This document shows, one piece after another, positions 46,260-58,806 of a stretch of 64,000 nucleotides of DNA (its first letter is position 1; the number at the start of each line of letters is the position of its first letter). The DNA comes from Strongylocentrotus droebachiensis (taxonomy: Eukaryota > Echinodermata > Echinoidea > Camarodonta > Strongylocentrotidae). The position numbers were made by a program, and so were the translations under genes. The stretch lies in contig JAVYIG010001043.1 in the NCBI GenBank assembly GCA_035222895.1, positions 1-64,000 of the forward strand, given 5' to 3'. A model generated the notes under the pieces. The model was not told the origin of the DNA and searched no databases. It saw nothing but the letters and a program-made list of their open reading frames with translations.

Positions 46260-46356
46260 CTATCAAAGCCGACCAGTGAGAGCCAAGTTGCTCTCCGCTC
46301 CGTGCGTAATATTCTGCTGCAAACCGACAACAGCTACCTTGTAGTAGCCTTCAATT
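46260..46356 (+). other. Probable internal coding exon, unidentified gene
   Basis: TTTTCACAG precedes and GTAAGT follows a 97-bp segment open in one frame only: LSKPTSESQVALRSVRNILL then QTDNSYLVVAFN. Its GC content and codon use are more coding-like than the surrounding AT-rich DNA, and both splice sites are near consensus (phase 0 in, phase 1 out). I do not recognise the protein family. The candidate at 58807 is phase-compatible but unproven as its partner. Confidence 0.45.
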
Positions 46357-46972
46357 GTAAGTCTTACTCCCAATTATTTATTCAAACATAACTAAATAGG
46401 TCTGGAATTCAGACTAGTCATCCATCACTCAACAGTGAACTCCATACTCAATTCACCCTCCATCCATCTCTCCATTGTGCTCATACTGATATTCACTTGT
46501 TCACAATTTATTGAATGGCACTGTGCGTGAAATGCGTTTTCAATATGGCCGCCACATGCATTTCGCATTTGGGATTCTGGAGTCCTGCCCCCCAAACAGG
46601 TTGTGTTGAATGGGGGAGATTGCTTGTATTTATTTGTAAACTCTCGAACGTTTTAGCGAAATTGCATCTGCATGTGAAGCCAATTTGTAAAGTTGTAATG
46701 TGTTACTTGCAATTTCATTGTTGATTGAAAGTCAGCTCTTCAATTTGAAATGTACTTTTAGTTTGAGAGAGAGAGAGAGAGAGAGAGAGTTTGCAGAGGG
46801 TGTGTACAGTATGCTCACTTTCCTATATTAGATATTCCATATTCATTATTCATACACATCACTCATACACTTGACATCCATCTAAAAAATCCCTCATTGT
46901 TTTCCATCAACCAGCAAAGGGCATGGGGTTGTGTTTGCACTGGGTTGTAAAACCAAACATTCTCAAAACTTG

Positions 46973-47419
46973 CAGCCTTTTCACACACATGTAAAATTCT
47001 ATAAACATGACTAGTATAAACGTGTTTCGAACGTGTTTAAACTAATCACGAGCTTTTCACACACAGAAATTTCGGTGCGATCGTTAATCGTTTCGTGATT
47101 AACTACTGCTCGTAAAATGCGCAGTAGTGCCATTGCGCATTGAAGGTCATGTCACATCAATCAAAGCGCACGCTCCATTCAGTTTAAACACGTTTAAACA
47201 CGAATAACCTTTCACACACAAAATGTCAAGCTCACTAGATACGAACTTCGTATCTGCAGCCTGCTTTTAGGGGCGTATGGATCGCGACTTCGTATCTATC
47301 CCAACATCGTATAAACGATGTTCACACTGGGAAATTTTGTCTATAAACATGTTTAAAACTTTACGATGATTCTAATCATCTCTAGATACGATGAATTTTA
47401 GCTGTGTGTGAAAAGGCTG
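46973..47419. mobile_element. CAGCCTTTTCACACA MITE, copy 2
   Basis: 447 bp, same ends and interior as 42398-42855 with a few substitutions, and a clean 3-bp duplication TTG (46970-46972, 47420-47422). Confidence 0.9.
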
Positions 47420-49305
47420 TTGGACTCAATTTGCAAAATAGTCTAGGTAATAGACTGATCACACATTTGCGTACCGCTATGTGTGTTTTCAACCTTTCAT
47501 ACAGTACGCCGGTCTGTTACTCCCCATATGTATTCACATTTAATTAGAAAATTAAATCATGAGATATATTAATTAAAAATAATTGACAGGTCTCTCATGT
47601 GTAGATAAAATGAAAATACAAATGTTGCCAGGTGCCAGATCTTTTCTGTCTAAAAGGGCTACATGTAAAATTGTCAATGTTTGACCTGCCCCCCCCCCCC
47701 CCCCCCCATCCCCCCCATCCCCCCCCCCCCCCCACTCCGTGAACGGAGGGATACCATGCGTGTTACCTAAATATCTGGTAAAGGGGTACTTTTCACGCAC
47801 CAAAGTCTGGCTCGTACATACACAAAAAAGACTTTACACACCGGACTTTAAGGGGGTGTTTTCAAAAGGAGAGAACATGCATATTATGCGTACCCTAAAT
47901 AACACTGAGTGGAGGGGCCGGGGACCTGCCCAGTGCATTTACAAGTAAACTTGCCCCAGGGCCCAGGCTAGTAGTAGTATCATTCATTGTGCAAATCTTA
48001 CATTGAGCCTATTTTGAGCAAATAAATGTTGTCTTCAATACACATTCATTTGTTGTTTTTTGTCTCTTCATACCATATTAAAGAAATACAATGCACTACC
48101 TTTTTGTCCTGGAGTCGAGACTAACCAGGTAATGCAAATATGTACAAGGCTCATATGACTGTTGGACGCAAATTTGTTTTGGTTCAAATATCCCAGCCAT
48201 TTGAAAATGAGATGGGAAAAGCTCAATATCAAATACTAAGCTGCTGGGCAATTGCTCAGTCACTGGAAGGCTGAGCAAATGTCATTTGTATCATAGCATT
48301 CATTTAATTGCATTTTGTGGATGATTTGAAATAAGCCCCTGGGGGTTATCTTTTTATTCTATTATGGAATGAAATGAATTCAGCTGAATTGTAGAATTGG
48401 ATTGAAATCCTAAGAATGGGGAGGCGATTACCTTTGATGGATATGTACATGACCATGTATTATCATATTTATACCATTTGCTTTTTGTACCTGCCATTTA
48501 TAGACTACAATTCATATTTTTACATCAAATTATTGAAGAAGAAAAAAAAATGATTAATGAGCCATTCCTCTCCCCCACTCACATTTTCTTTTAATGTGAA
48601 ACAAACTTACTGTATGTGTAAAGCATATTTTTTGATAATGCTTCATGAAAAAGTATCGCATATCTAAACAGGTTCTAAAACACACATTTCTTGCTCAAAT
48701 GAGACAAAATACTTGGCAATTTTATAGACAAGTTTTTACAAGATATTAGAGCAAAGAAGATCAAAATAATGTACAGTACAATGTGTATGTCATCAACTCT
48801 TCAATTTTGTTTTGCTATACACATTTTCTCTCTGACGAAAGGCTGGAAGTGTTATTAAAAAGTAAGGTATTTCTGTTAATCTGTTTGCTCTCAAACCAAG
48901 CAGTCTTTGTGTCTACAAGCTAATGTTTGACAATTGGCTTTACTTCAAATGGCATGTTGAATCTATTCAGGTGTTTTTATGTACAAACTTTTACAAAATT
49001 TGATTAATGATTGATGACCAGCCAGACATGGTACACTGTATCTTTCAATTCCTAATCTGTCATTTTTAGTCGTCATAAAATTAAAAGGCAAAGTTTTTCT
49101 GCATGCAACAGAAAACTCCAAATGTGTATTCTTTTATCAATATTTGTCTTCGAACACAGTTTTTTTTGGTAAATCTTTGCAGAAGTGTGTCTTAAATGTC
49201 ACATTATGATACAATTTGGGGCTCACAACACTTAAGAATTAGAGGGGGTTTAAATTTAAAGTACATGTACATTATACAGTAGGCTTGCGGGTGCACCATG
49301 TGAGA
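47420..49305. other. Intergenic or intronic, no gene recognised
   Basis: C-run tract with TC interruptions at 47689-47733, otherwise AT-rich DNA without recognisable features. Confidence 0.4.
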
Positions 49306-49309
49306 GAGA

Positions 49310-49457
49310 GGGAGGATTGAGGAGTCCTGAAAAGGACTCTCTGTAATCTTTCTTGAGGGTTTGTAGTCCTGAAAAGGACTGGTAGTTATCTTTCTTAGCT
49401 TATAGTTCTAAGGAGAACTATAGTGAAGTGGCCTCAACGTTTCGAACAGGTTGATTG
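49310..49457 (-). mobile_element. Inverted truncated copy of the 5757-6145 repeat
   Basis: On the minus strand it reads CCTGTTCGAAACGTTGAGGC, the TATAGTTCTC/GAGAACTATA hairpin, AAGAAAGATAAC and two AGTCCTTTTCAGGACT hairpins in the same order as at 5995-6140. The CTGACGA part is missing here. Confidence 0.75.
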
Positions 49458-50516
49458 TAATACATGTACTGTACATGTACATTGTATTAAAAAGAAGGTG
49501 AGGAGAAGGAAAGGGAAGAGGAGGAGAGAAAGAATCTGATAGGTATCTGTATCTATTCTAGTCAGCTTTATGTGACAACTTACGGGTACACTATTCATTT
49601 ACACCCTGAAAGCAATCTCAAAAAGCAGTGTCCCTGACAAAGTATTGATTGTTCTGCGCTTTCGCATACTGTACATGTAGGTGTGATCTATAAAAAGCCG
49701 AAGATTGCCTGACTATCATGCCATCAATAGCTTTAGCACTGCAGGACCTACATGTACATGTACATGTAAATGTATACTGCATGTTCAGACTAATGGAAAC
49801 GTATCCAAAAAGTGTAAGAAAGTTTGTATACTGAGAGATATCTTGTAGCTAAAAGGACGTTCATGTACAATGTAAACAGCAGTTGGATAACGTTTTATCA
49901 ACAAACTACATGTGGTTATGAAAATATTAGTTAACATTACAGCTGGCACATCATCATTGCATGCTCATGTCATGATAAGCCCCTCCCCGTTCTGCAGTTT
50001 TTATACTATACACGATACAACGTTCAGATGGAAGGTCTATCAGGTTTTTGTTCAGAACAATTCACAAACATGTACATGTATTTGCTATTTTAAGATACAT
50101 TCCCAACGTTTCATTTTAAAACGAAGTTGCTCATACAAGACAAAATACTGTAAATCTACAATGTACAGATCGGGTGTATGTTCATGCACGGTAAACATAT
50201 TTGGCTTTTTTTTAGGCCCCACAATATATTTTGGTTGTCTGAAAGGGTTTGCTTTATTATGAATCATGGGTTGATACTGTAATGATACTTGTACTATGGG
50301 CCATTGATTTTTCAACCTCAATATTGCCGTGGTGTCTGTGTCTAATTGATAGAGCAGTCTCAACACATCGTTCACACAAGTTTACATTTTTCATACGTGA
50401 AAAACTATAAGTTACAATGTTTTGAGTGAATTACTCTGTAGCTGCGGAAAAGAGTGTGTACTTTGTATTATCCCCATCATCATTTCATCATTAGTGTTCA
50501 TAAAGTGTCTCACTAA
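49458..50516. other. Intergenic or intronic, no gene recognised
   Basis: TACATGTA palindromes (49462, 49750, 50069). Short frames only. Confidence 0.4.
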
Positions 50517-50978
50517 CAGGCCTGCCAACCAGTACGATTTAGTCGTATTTAGTACGATTTTTAGAAGCAAATACGGCAGTACGATTTTCCTTAATAAAAT
50601 ATGATTTTCAAAAAAAAAAAAAAAAAGATTTTTTTTTTAATTTTTTTTTTATTTATTTTTTTAAATGAATATTTTGCGTGTGCGTCCGCCATTTTCAATG
50701 GCAAAATGTCCATTCTGTCCTGTAAAGTATCTTACAAGTATCTCCCATCGGCAATTTGGGGATGTTCATTGGTTCATCGAACACACCAGTCGTGACGAAA
50801 TAATGCATATTCAACCAATGATCAATAAAAAAAAATTCTTCCTGTAGGTAGAAACTATAAGAGGCATTGATCCGCGTAACAATCCGTGTTTATTTTCAAG
50901 AATACAACTTTTGTCAGTAAAATACAACTTTTGACACTAAAGAATACAGTTTTTGAACTGCAGAGGTTGGCAGGTCTG
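50517..50978. mobile_element. MITE with CAGGCCTGCCAACC ends
   Basis: CAGGCCTGCCAACC at the left is inverted as GGTTGGCAGGTCTG at the right. TACGATTT/TAGTCGTA words recur near the left end and AATACAACTTTTG near the right. The target duplication was not resolved. Confidence 0.6.
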
Positions 50979-51282
50979 TGACATTGAATTTAAGGGAAAT
51001 TAGAATCAACATACACTGTACATGTACATGCATGAACGCAACCACATATTCAATTTTCAAGTCTAAATTTAGTGATAATGTGAGGACTGACACTAATAGA
51101 GACTCGCACATGTATGTATGACATGTACATATACTGCGCATACATGTCATCATATCACCTGTCAAACTATTCTAATCCTAAATCCCCAATTATGCTCTGG
51201 TTTTGTCCAATTCAAAATTATTTTCATGCCATTATACAGCGTATGTCATTTGTAACACAGCATACTGTACGTACATGTACAA

Positions 51283-51762
51283 GCGAATACTCGAATATTC
51301 GGACGCCATGTTTTTTAATATTTTTTTTTGATTTTTTTGGATTTTTTTTTTTGCCACCACCATACCTTTGGAGCAGTATCCCAGTTCTGTCGCCAAAAAC
51401 GCATGCAATTTTACTTCGAGTTGCAGTTGAAGGCGCCGATTTAATAATAATAATAACAGTAAACAATGCTGTTTTAAAAACCAAAGATGGCAGAATAATC
51501 CATTTTCCTACAAGTCCAAACAGAAATCCAGACATTTGGTCCCAGTTTCTGAGTGGTGAGTTTGACAGTGCTTGAGTTGGGAAACATTTTTTTTACCGAC
51601 GGCACCATGCCAGCGGCCGTCGCTCTCCCTGGCACGGGTAAGCGTGGGCCTGGACATTTTTTTTTTTTTTTTTGCGGCCGAATATTCGGGTACGAGAAAT
51701 CGTACCCGAGTACTTGTCAACCGTGCGGCTACTCGAACATTCGACTACACGTCGCAGCCCTA
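51283..51762. mobile_element. Truncated hAT-type element, sibling of 59572-60176
   Basis: Shares GCGAATACTCGAATATTCGG, the poly-T zone, CAAAGATGGCAGAATAATCC, CTCCCTGGCACGGGTAAGCG and the end GCAGCCCTA with the intact copy. About 60 bp of the left end is missing, and no target duplication is seen. Confidence 0.75.
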
Positions 51763-52189
51763 CCAGAAAGGCAACTATTACATGTTCTTTAATAACACAG
51801 AGTTATTGCCCTTCTGGCCCCTAGATACCATCTGTTGGGAACCAGGGATGCATTAATTTACACAGACATACTGTATACACAAACATATACCGGTAATGTA
51901 GTTTCTGACTCTCAAAAGACGATATACACGTAGTGGGAAAGAATTATAATGAACATGTGGGGAAGAATTATAATGAACATGTGGGGTTTATCCCATATAG
52001 TGATTACTACATGTATGTATGATTGATGACTGTTATGACATGCCATGTCAAACAATGGTTTTATGTGTGTATGTACAGGTGATGATTGGTAGTATTACTG
52101 GCAGAGAGTCATTCCTAGCATGTTGATAGATGAGAGAGAGTGTTGACAAATGTGAGAGAGGGTTGAACTTGATGTACAGAAATGTAGGG

Positions 52190-52245
52190 TGAAGAGAGAG
52201 AGAGAGAGAGAGAGAGAGATTGGGGGGGGGGGGGGGGGAGTACTT
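52190..52245. repeat. (GA)n then G run
   Basis: AGAGAGAG tract followed by a ~17-base G run. Confidence 0.9.
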
Positions 52246-53095
52246 ACATGTATATACACAAAAAATCATAAAAACAAGGTAAATTTATGGTTAATTTCAT
52301 GAACGTACTGTAAGCCACAGTATTGATGTACAGGTAGAGGTACAATGCAAAATTGCATAAAGTATGTTTTATACTGTAGTTCATCGAAGTACATGTACCT
52401 TATGTACAGTACATGTATGTAGCCTACGTTTGCGCAATGCACACACTCCTCCAAATTGATCTGTTCACCTTTCTTTGTGTCTTTCGTTTCTTTTCTTCCC
52501 TCCTCTCCATTGAGGCATGATTCAACGTTTTATAGCTATGCATGCCTTCACATCAGATGGTAATGGTATGCACCACAAACATGTTCATGTACATTGTACA
52601 TGTAGCTCTCCTTTTTTTCAAACCAAGTTGATCTACTCCTAAAGTTAAACCCACGTTTAGACTACTAGAATTCACGTCGCTAAATGAGAATCGTACATGT
52701 CTAGCTGTACAATATTAAAGTAATCATAGCTTTTCTAGTGTGAACGCTGTAATAAGAAACGTTTTACAGATGTGTATTGAGACATTTTATCTATAAAACA
52801 CACTTTTATAGCGTTGTTTCCAATGAAAACTTGACACAGAACCACGGGGACTTACATGTAATTAAAAGACTGAATTTTCTCATCTGAACGTTGCCAAAAA
52901 AAAAAAAAGAAATCTGTTTAAATGGACAGGGCTTTATATTATTGTGGGTGTGCATTGATAACTGATCAATTCTCAAGCCAATTTCGATCTCTTCAAAAGT
53001 AGTTCTTAATACAACGTTTCTTGTTATTTTATGTATTTACATACATATATACATGTACATGTACACATGTACATGTACACTGGTACATGTACACT

Positions 53096-54664
53096 CAAGC
53101 CTTTTATTAAAGCAGACCGGGAGCCAAATATCTGAAAAAGCGGCTCCCGGTCCTTAATTTTTTTAGAGAACCGGGAGCCGTTTTCCAGGACCAGGAGCCG
53201 TTTCCAAAATTGATGAAAATATGTATTCTTTTAAATTATTTGTTATTTTATACATACGGTAGTTTAATTTCTACAGTTTACATTTTGAGCACTCTTATAT
53301 TAAATCACTCATACCTTGGATAAATCTGTCATACATGTATGTAGTTGTTGTAGTTCAATTCAGCTGCCCGAAATCTACCCGAAATCTGCCCGAAATCTGC
53401 CCGAACTTGCTCACATTTTTGGCAATTGACACTCAAAAAAAATATGCGACCCGCGGGTAGCTTGCCCGCGCCCGCAGCCCGCTGCCAAGGCAGTAGTGTA
53501 TGTAGTTGTTGTAGTTCATGTTTAATACTATTTTCATGCCGTTAAATGTCAAAAATTGAAAAATGTTAGGAAGGGGGGAATTAAATTATTTTTATAAAAA
53601 AAATACTTAAGAAAAACCATCTATAATGACAATGCAGAGCTGCAAACCTGTCACTTTCAAAAAACATATTACCGGTATTCAGCTTGAAAAAGCATATTTT
53701 AGGTGAAAAAACAGATTTTGCCTGTTTAACGGGTTTGTTATTTAGACCTGTCACTTAAACAAATAAAAAAATAAAAAAATAAAAAAATAATAATAATAAT
53801 AAAAATAAAATAAAAAAAAGATTTGTTAAATATATTTACCTATTTGATCAGAAAAATCCATTATTTAAAACATCACAGAATTTTAGTCAATGAGTACGAG
53901 GGCCGCTGAATCAAGGCAAGTCTGGAGTTGCAATTAACTTTGTACATAAAGTCAATGCATCAGCAGGTCCGGTGTTCTGTTTTTCATTTGGCTTTTTGAA
54001 GATACCATTATATCCGAAGGGCATGCGATAGGCCAAAAAACTGGCAACAAAATCGCTGATTTCTTGATTTTTTGCGCTATTTTGATGAAACTGTTTCTTA
54101 AAACTGGGCTAAACCCCCGTGAGCTTTGGAAATATGACTCCGATTCCGCATTTTTGACGGCAAAATTTGGCTTTTGGGATGGATTTTTGGAAGTTACATC
54201 GAGACTTTCTTGAACTGACACTGTGTGTGTAGTGCAGTACAGCACTGATGTCATTTGTGTGTGTATGCATGGCTTGGGGAAATGCGCTCGTCTTAGCTTT
54301 GAGTGGTGTACATCCCCTGTATTGTGTGCTCCGTACTCCGCTAGGAGTAGGAGATAGCGGCCGCTCGTATTAGTGCTGCAATTGTTTCTGGGCGATTTTA
54401 ATTAGGATTCTCATTATGTAATGATTTGTTAGGGTTCATTCAGTCCACGTTTAACTCGTATCAAGTAAGTTTTTGTCACATTTGTGAACATTTAGTGCTA
54501 GACATGTGGAAGTTTATGAAACAGAAAATGTTAATTCTCCCAGACCGGGCGCCTGAAATAAAAATGGACCGGCGCCCGGTACTCATTTTCCCCGTCTTAC
54601 CGGGCGCCAAAAGTCAGGGACCGTAGGGTAAAAGTCGCCCGGCGCCCGGTTAATAAAAGGCTTG
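53096..54664. mobile_element. 1.57-kb hAT-type non-autonomous element
   Basis: Ends CAAGCCTTTTATTAA and TTAATAAAAGGCTTG are perfect inverted repeats, with the perfect 8-bp duplication TGTACACT (53088-53095, 54665-54672). Multiple subterminal CCGGGAGCC (left) and CCGGGCGCC (right) motifs in both orientations look like transposase-binding sites. The interior has a CCCGAAATCTG tandem (53367-53403), A-rich repeats (53757-53820) and no transposase frame. Confidence 0.9.
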
Positions 54665-54672
54665 TGTACACT

Positions 54673-55294
54673 GGTACAAGTACTGATGATCCTTTATACG
54701 TACGTTTCTTTTTACGTTTTGTATGAATTTCCTCTAATCCAAACAGGGTATAAATTGGGTCTCTTTTTTTCAAACCCACTTGCCCGTATAATTATGCTTC
54801 AAGGACAAAGAATGCAGAGAAAAGGGTCTCAACCACAAATGAATTACTTTTGCTTTAGGAGTTATGTGGTATTTTTGGTCATTATTTTGTCATTGAACTT
54901 TAACTACCATACTTTTTTTTCATTTAGAATTTATACAGGGTAGAAACGTTTTTGTCATGATATCAATTAATTATGAGATTCATATTCATATCATGGGGAC
55001 TTAATGTACATGTAATTCAAAGACTGCGAATGGTGTAGAAGTGTCTAAAGACTAACAGTTGTAGAGTATCGGTAATGTATTTGCACACCACTATTTTGAA
55101 GCTTGTAAACGCAATAAAGGTATACATCCTGAAAGGTAGACTAGAGCCTTGGCAGGTAAGGAACATCTTGTTTGCATTCCAAAAGCTCACAAACAAACGT
55201 CTCAGACGTAAATGTGTTTTGGAAGGAGAGAGCGTGGGAAAAACAGTAAAATGTCAAATACTCATATACAACTGCACAGTGCACACATACAATA
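54673..55294. other. Intergenic or intronic, no gene recognised
   Basis: AT-rich. The segment 55185-55260 (CTCACAAACAAACGTCTCAGACG...AAAACAGTAAAATGTCA) recurs at 55745-55820, flanking the palindromic element. Confidence 0.4.
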
Positions 55295-55596
55295 GACCAT
55301 TTTCGTAATGTAACCAAATTTAATGCACAAGTCTTTGTGAAGTGCCTCAATACAAATTATTTCATTCACCTGATAAGAATAATAGTAATTCAATAGTCAG
55401 AATGCAAACTGCATATATCAAGTGTTGCTAGGTAGGTCAAGCCATAATGTTTGTCCAACCTGGCAACAACTAATGTATGCAGTTTGAATTATGTCTATTG
55501 AAATACTATTATTCTTACCAGGTGAATGAAATAATTTGTATTAACGCACTTCACAAAGACTTATGCATTAAATTTGGTTACATTTCGAAAATGGCC
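55295..55596. mobile_element. 302-bp near-complete palindrome (TA-flanked MITE)
   Basis: GACCATTTTCGTAATGTAAC at the left is mirrored by GTTACATTTCGAAAATGGCC at the right. Pairing continues through ATTTCATTCACCTG and TTGCATA-type words almost to the centre (~55435). TA lies on both sides. A diverged relative is at ~45176-45500. Confidence 0.8.
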
Positions 55597-55989
55597 TATT
55601 GTTGTAGTTGTGACCAAATGCAGCCTCACTGATCTTTCTTCATTGAACGTGTACATGTATTGTAGAATGTTTAACATGAGCACACATTGCTAACATTAGG
55701 CCAAGTAAAATTGTTTTTTAGTTTCTTTTCCAGATATACTTGTAGCTCACAAACAAACCGTCTCAGACGAAATGAGTTTTGAAAGGAGAGAGCTTTGGAA
55801 AAACAGTCAAATGTCAGATACAGTTGGCCTGTTGTACATTGATGTACAGACAACAGATGTACATTGTATTCAAGAATGTTCAACAACATAAACATCATAC
55901 AGTCATAAGTACATTCGATGGCTCCACACTAACAATTTAGATCCCTACATTGTAGTTTCCTGTCCATGTATCAAAGCTAAAGAGGGCAA

Positions 55990-56600
55990 GCAAGATACAT
56001 GTATTCATGGTGTCAAAGGATACATGTATGACAGCATCTTTCTAAAATATATTTGTTATGTTCAATCATATGTTGTATGGAAGCCGATGTTGCTTTTGCT
56101 TGACTGCCGCATTCAAGAATGTTTGACATTGATCTTCATATCATGCAGTTGTCACGTCATGTCCATTCAGTCAAGTAGCATTGATTCCTATGTCTGGATA
56201 ACGTCTGGATAACGGAAGTTTAAGAGGGCAAAGGAGGTATGTTCATGACATGTTTATCATCTTTCTAAATTTATTTTTATATCCACATGTTGTACACAAG
56301 CTGGCTTGTTTTTGCTTGACTTTCGTATTCAAGAATGTTTAATCACAACATGCAGTAGACACATCTGTTCAAATAAAATTGATTTCCATGTCTGGATATT
56401 CTCAGGATATCAGAGGTTAGAGGGCAAGTGAGGTACATTTTCATGACATCACCTTTCTATAATTTAGGCTACATGTACAATGTATATGTGCATGTTGAAT
56501 GTTCACACATTGCATAGAAGCTGGCATTGTTTTGGCTTGACTGATGCATTCAAGAATGTTTGACATCATCACAACATGCAGTCCTAGAAATTATGCATGC
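55990..56600. repeat. ~220-bp tandem repeat, three copies
   Basis: Each copy has TTTGCTTGACT, CATTCAAGAATGTTT, CAACATGCAGT, TTGATTYCYATGTCTGGATA, AGAGGGCAA and TTCATGACAT in the same order (anchors at ~56112, ~56334, ~56550). Confidence 0.75.
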
Positions 56601-56879
56601 TCGTGGCATGACCAGGGTTTGACATTACTGCATGAACCAGTGGGGGATGGTACAGATTTAGAACCAGTAGCTGCGTCTGGCGCTGGGCTGGGCCAGGGGG
56701 CAAGTCGGGAGGGGGCTATATAGGAGGGGTTGGAACTTGGGAGAGAAGGACGAGGACGATGGCAAGAAAAAAGAGGAGGAGATAAAGTGTAGACGTGTGA
56801 GTGATAGGCAAACTTGTCTTGGAGATTGCTCCAAGTTTCTGTAGGAACTCCAAGATGACAGAATTAGAACAGTTAACCA

Positions 56880-57300
56880 TGCCTAAGGTTTGTTGACCGA
56901 AAGAGAAGTGGAGATGAAGATGATGATGAGGATGATGATGAGGAGGAGATAGAGGCATAATAGGAGGAGGAAGAGAGGAGGAGGGTGAGAGGAGGAGAAA
57001 AAGAAAGTGGCAAGCAAGAGAGGAGGAAAGAGGAAGAAAGATGAGGTGATTAGGAGAGTAGGGATAGATAAAGAGGAGAAAAGGAATAAAAGGAGGAAGA
57101 ATAAAAGGAGGAAGAAGGAGGGGAAAATAAAAATAAACAGAGAAGGAGAGTGAGCAACATGAGCTGGAATATGAGGAGCAGCGGAGGAGGAGGAGGAGGA
57201 GGAAGAGCAGAACGAGATGGAGGAGGAGAGAAGGGTTACAAGATAAACAAGCGTGAGAGAGTGAGTGACAGACAAACACGTCTGGCCATTGTTTCAAGAT
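56880..57300. repeat. Polypurine (GGA/GAA)n tract
   Basis: Over 300 bp of almost pure A/G on the plus strand. The 193- and 130-aa minus-strand frames here are the Ser/Leu/Phe-rich shadow of this tract, not genes. Confidence 0.9.
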
Positions 57301-57364
57301 TCACATAAGATGACAGAATGAGAGCCAGCAGCCACGCCTGTAGCTGATTAACCTACATCCTTAG

Positions 57365-58300
57365 CTGAGAGCAGGGAGGAAAAACAAAACATCTCAAGGC
57401 TAATTGGAAGAGGGGATTTGATCTTCGAGGCTATTTGAGTTTATTTGGAAATGAACTTGTAAAGAGGGAGGAGAAGAAGAAGGAGGAGGAGATGGAACAA
57501 AACATCTCAAGGCAATTTGGAAGAGGGGATGTGATCCTGTAGGTTATTTGGGTTAGTTTGGAAATGAGAGAGATGATGAACAAGGAGGCAGAGAAGGAGT
57601 ACATGTAGGAGGAGGAGAGAGAAGGGGAAGGGAGAAGGAGCAAAACATCTCAAGGCTATTTGGAAGAGGGGATGCCATCTTCTATAAAGCTACTTGGGAG
57701 AAGTGGAAGGCCTTTGTATCCTCTTCCTAATTTGCATGATTTTGTCTCATTGTATTTCTAAAGTGGGAGATAATGATGAAGGAGGAGAAGGAGAGAGAAG
57801 GGGGAGGGAAGAGGGACAAAACATCTCAAAGCTATTTTGAAGAGGGGATGTAATCTTCTAGGCTATTTGGGTTTGTTTGGAAATGAACTTGTAAAGAGGG
57901 AGATGATGAAGAAGGAGGAGGAGGAGGAGGAGAGAGAGAAGGGGAAGGGAAGAGGGAGCAAACATCTCAAGGCTATTTAGAAGAAGGAATGCGATCCTGT
58001 AGGTTATTTGGGTTTGTTTAGAAATGAACTTGTAAAGAGGGAGATGATGAACATGGAGGCAGAGGAGGAGAGATAAATGGAAGGGAAGAGGGACAAAACA
58101 TCTCAAAGCCATTTGGAAGAGAGGATGCAATCTTCTAGGCGGTTTGTTTGGAAATGAACTTGTAAAGAGGGAGGAGAAGGAGAGAGAAGGGGAAGGGAAA
58201 AGGAACAAAACATCTCAAGGCTATTTGGAAAAGGGGATGCGATCCTGTAAGATAATTTTGGCTTGTTGGAAATTAACTTCCAGAAAAGATCAAGAAGAAG
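57365..58300. repeat. ~150-bp purine-rich tandem repeat, about six units
   Basis: The unit contains AACAAAACATCTCAAGGCTA, TTTGGAAGAGGGGATG, GATCCTGTAGGTTATTTGGG, TTGGAAATGAACTTGTAAAG and a GGAGGAGAAGG stretch. Confidence 0.85.
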
Positions 58301-58806
58301 AAAGTAGAGGGAGAGGTATTAGAAGAAGGGAAGCGTCACAACTTCTCATTTTGAGGGGATGCTATCAAGCCTATCATGCAAGCTATACATGTGTAGGCTT
58401 GATCATGTAGGAGAGGGAGAAGAAGAATACAAAGAAGGAGGAAGAGGAGAAGGAGGAGGGCAAGAGGAAGAGGAATCGATGGAGGAGGAGGTAGAGGAGA
58501 ACCATGTATAAAATAGGGTTTTCATGTAACAGATATAATATGCATAGAAACTTTAGTTGATAATGATGACAATTTAATATTTTTAAATACATAAAAGTGT
58601 CAGCAATGTTTAATTTCTTGCCCCCAAAAGCCCAAAATACATACCGGTATATGTCCTTCTTTTTTTCCTTCTAACTTTTATAATCAGGTGGCTTTCAGGC
58701 CATATTTTGTGGATGAACTGTCAATGTGACACAGATGCAGATTGCAGAATGTGGGTACATTAGTTGTATTGATTGAAAGTCTATTTACATTTACCATGCT
58801 GTGCAG

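Noticed and set aside
53952-54254. 100-aa minus-strand frame inside the 1.57-kb hAT-type element as its transposase
   Set aside because: Too short and lacks any hAT dimerisation or catalytic motif. Treated as chance.
56716-57297. 193-aa minus-strand frame, the longest uninterrupted ORF of the right half
   Set aside because: Ser/Leu/Phe/Pro-rich shadow of a GGA/GAA polypurine tract, with no domain and no start context of note.
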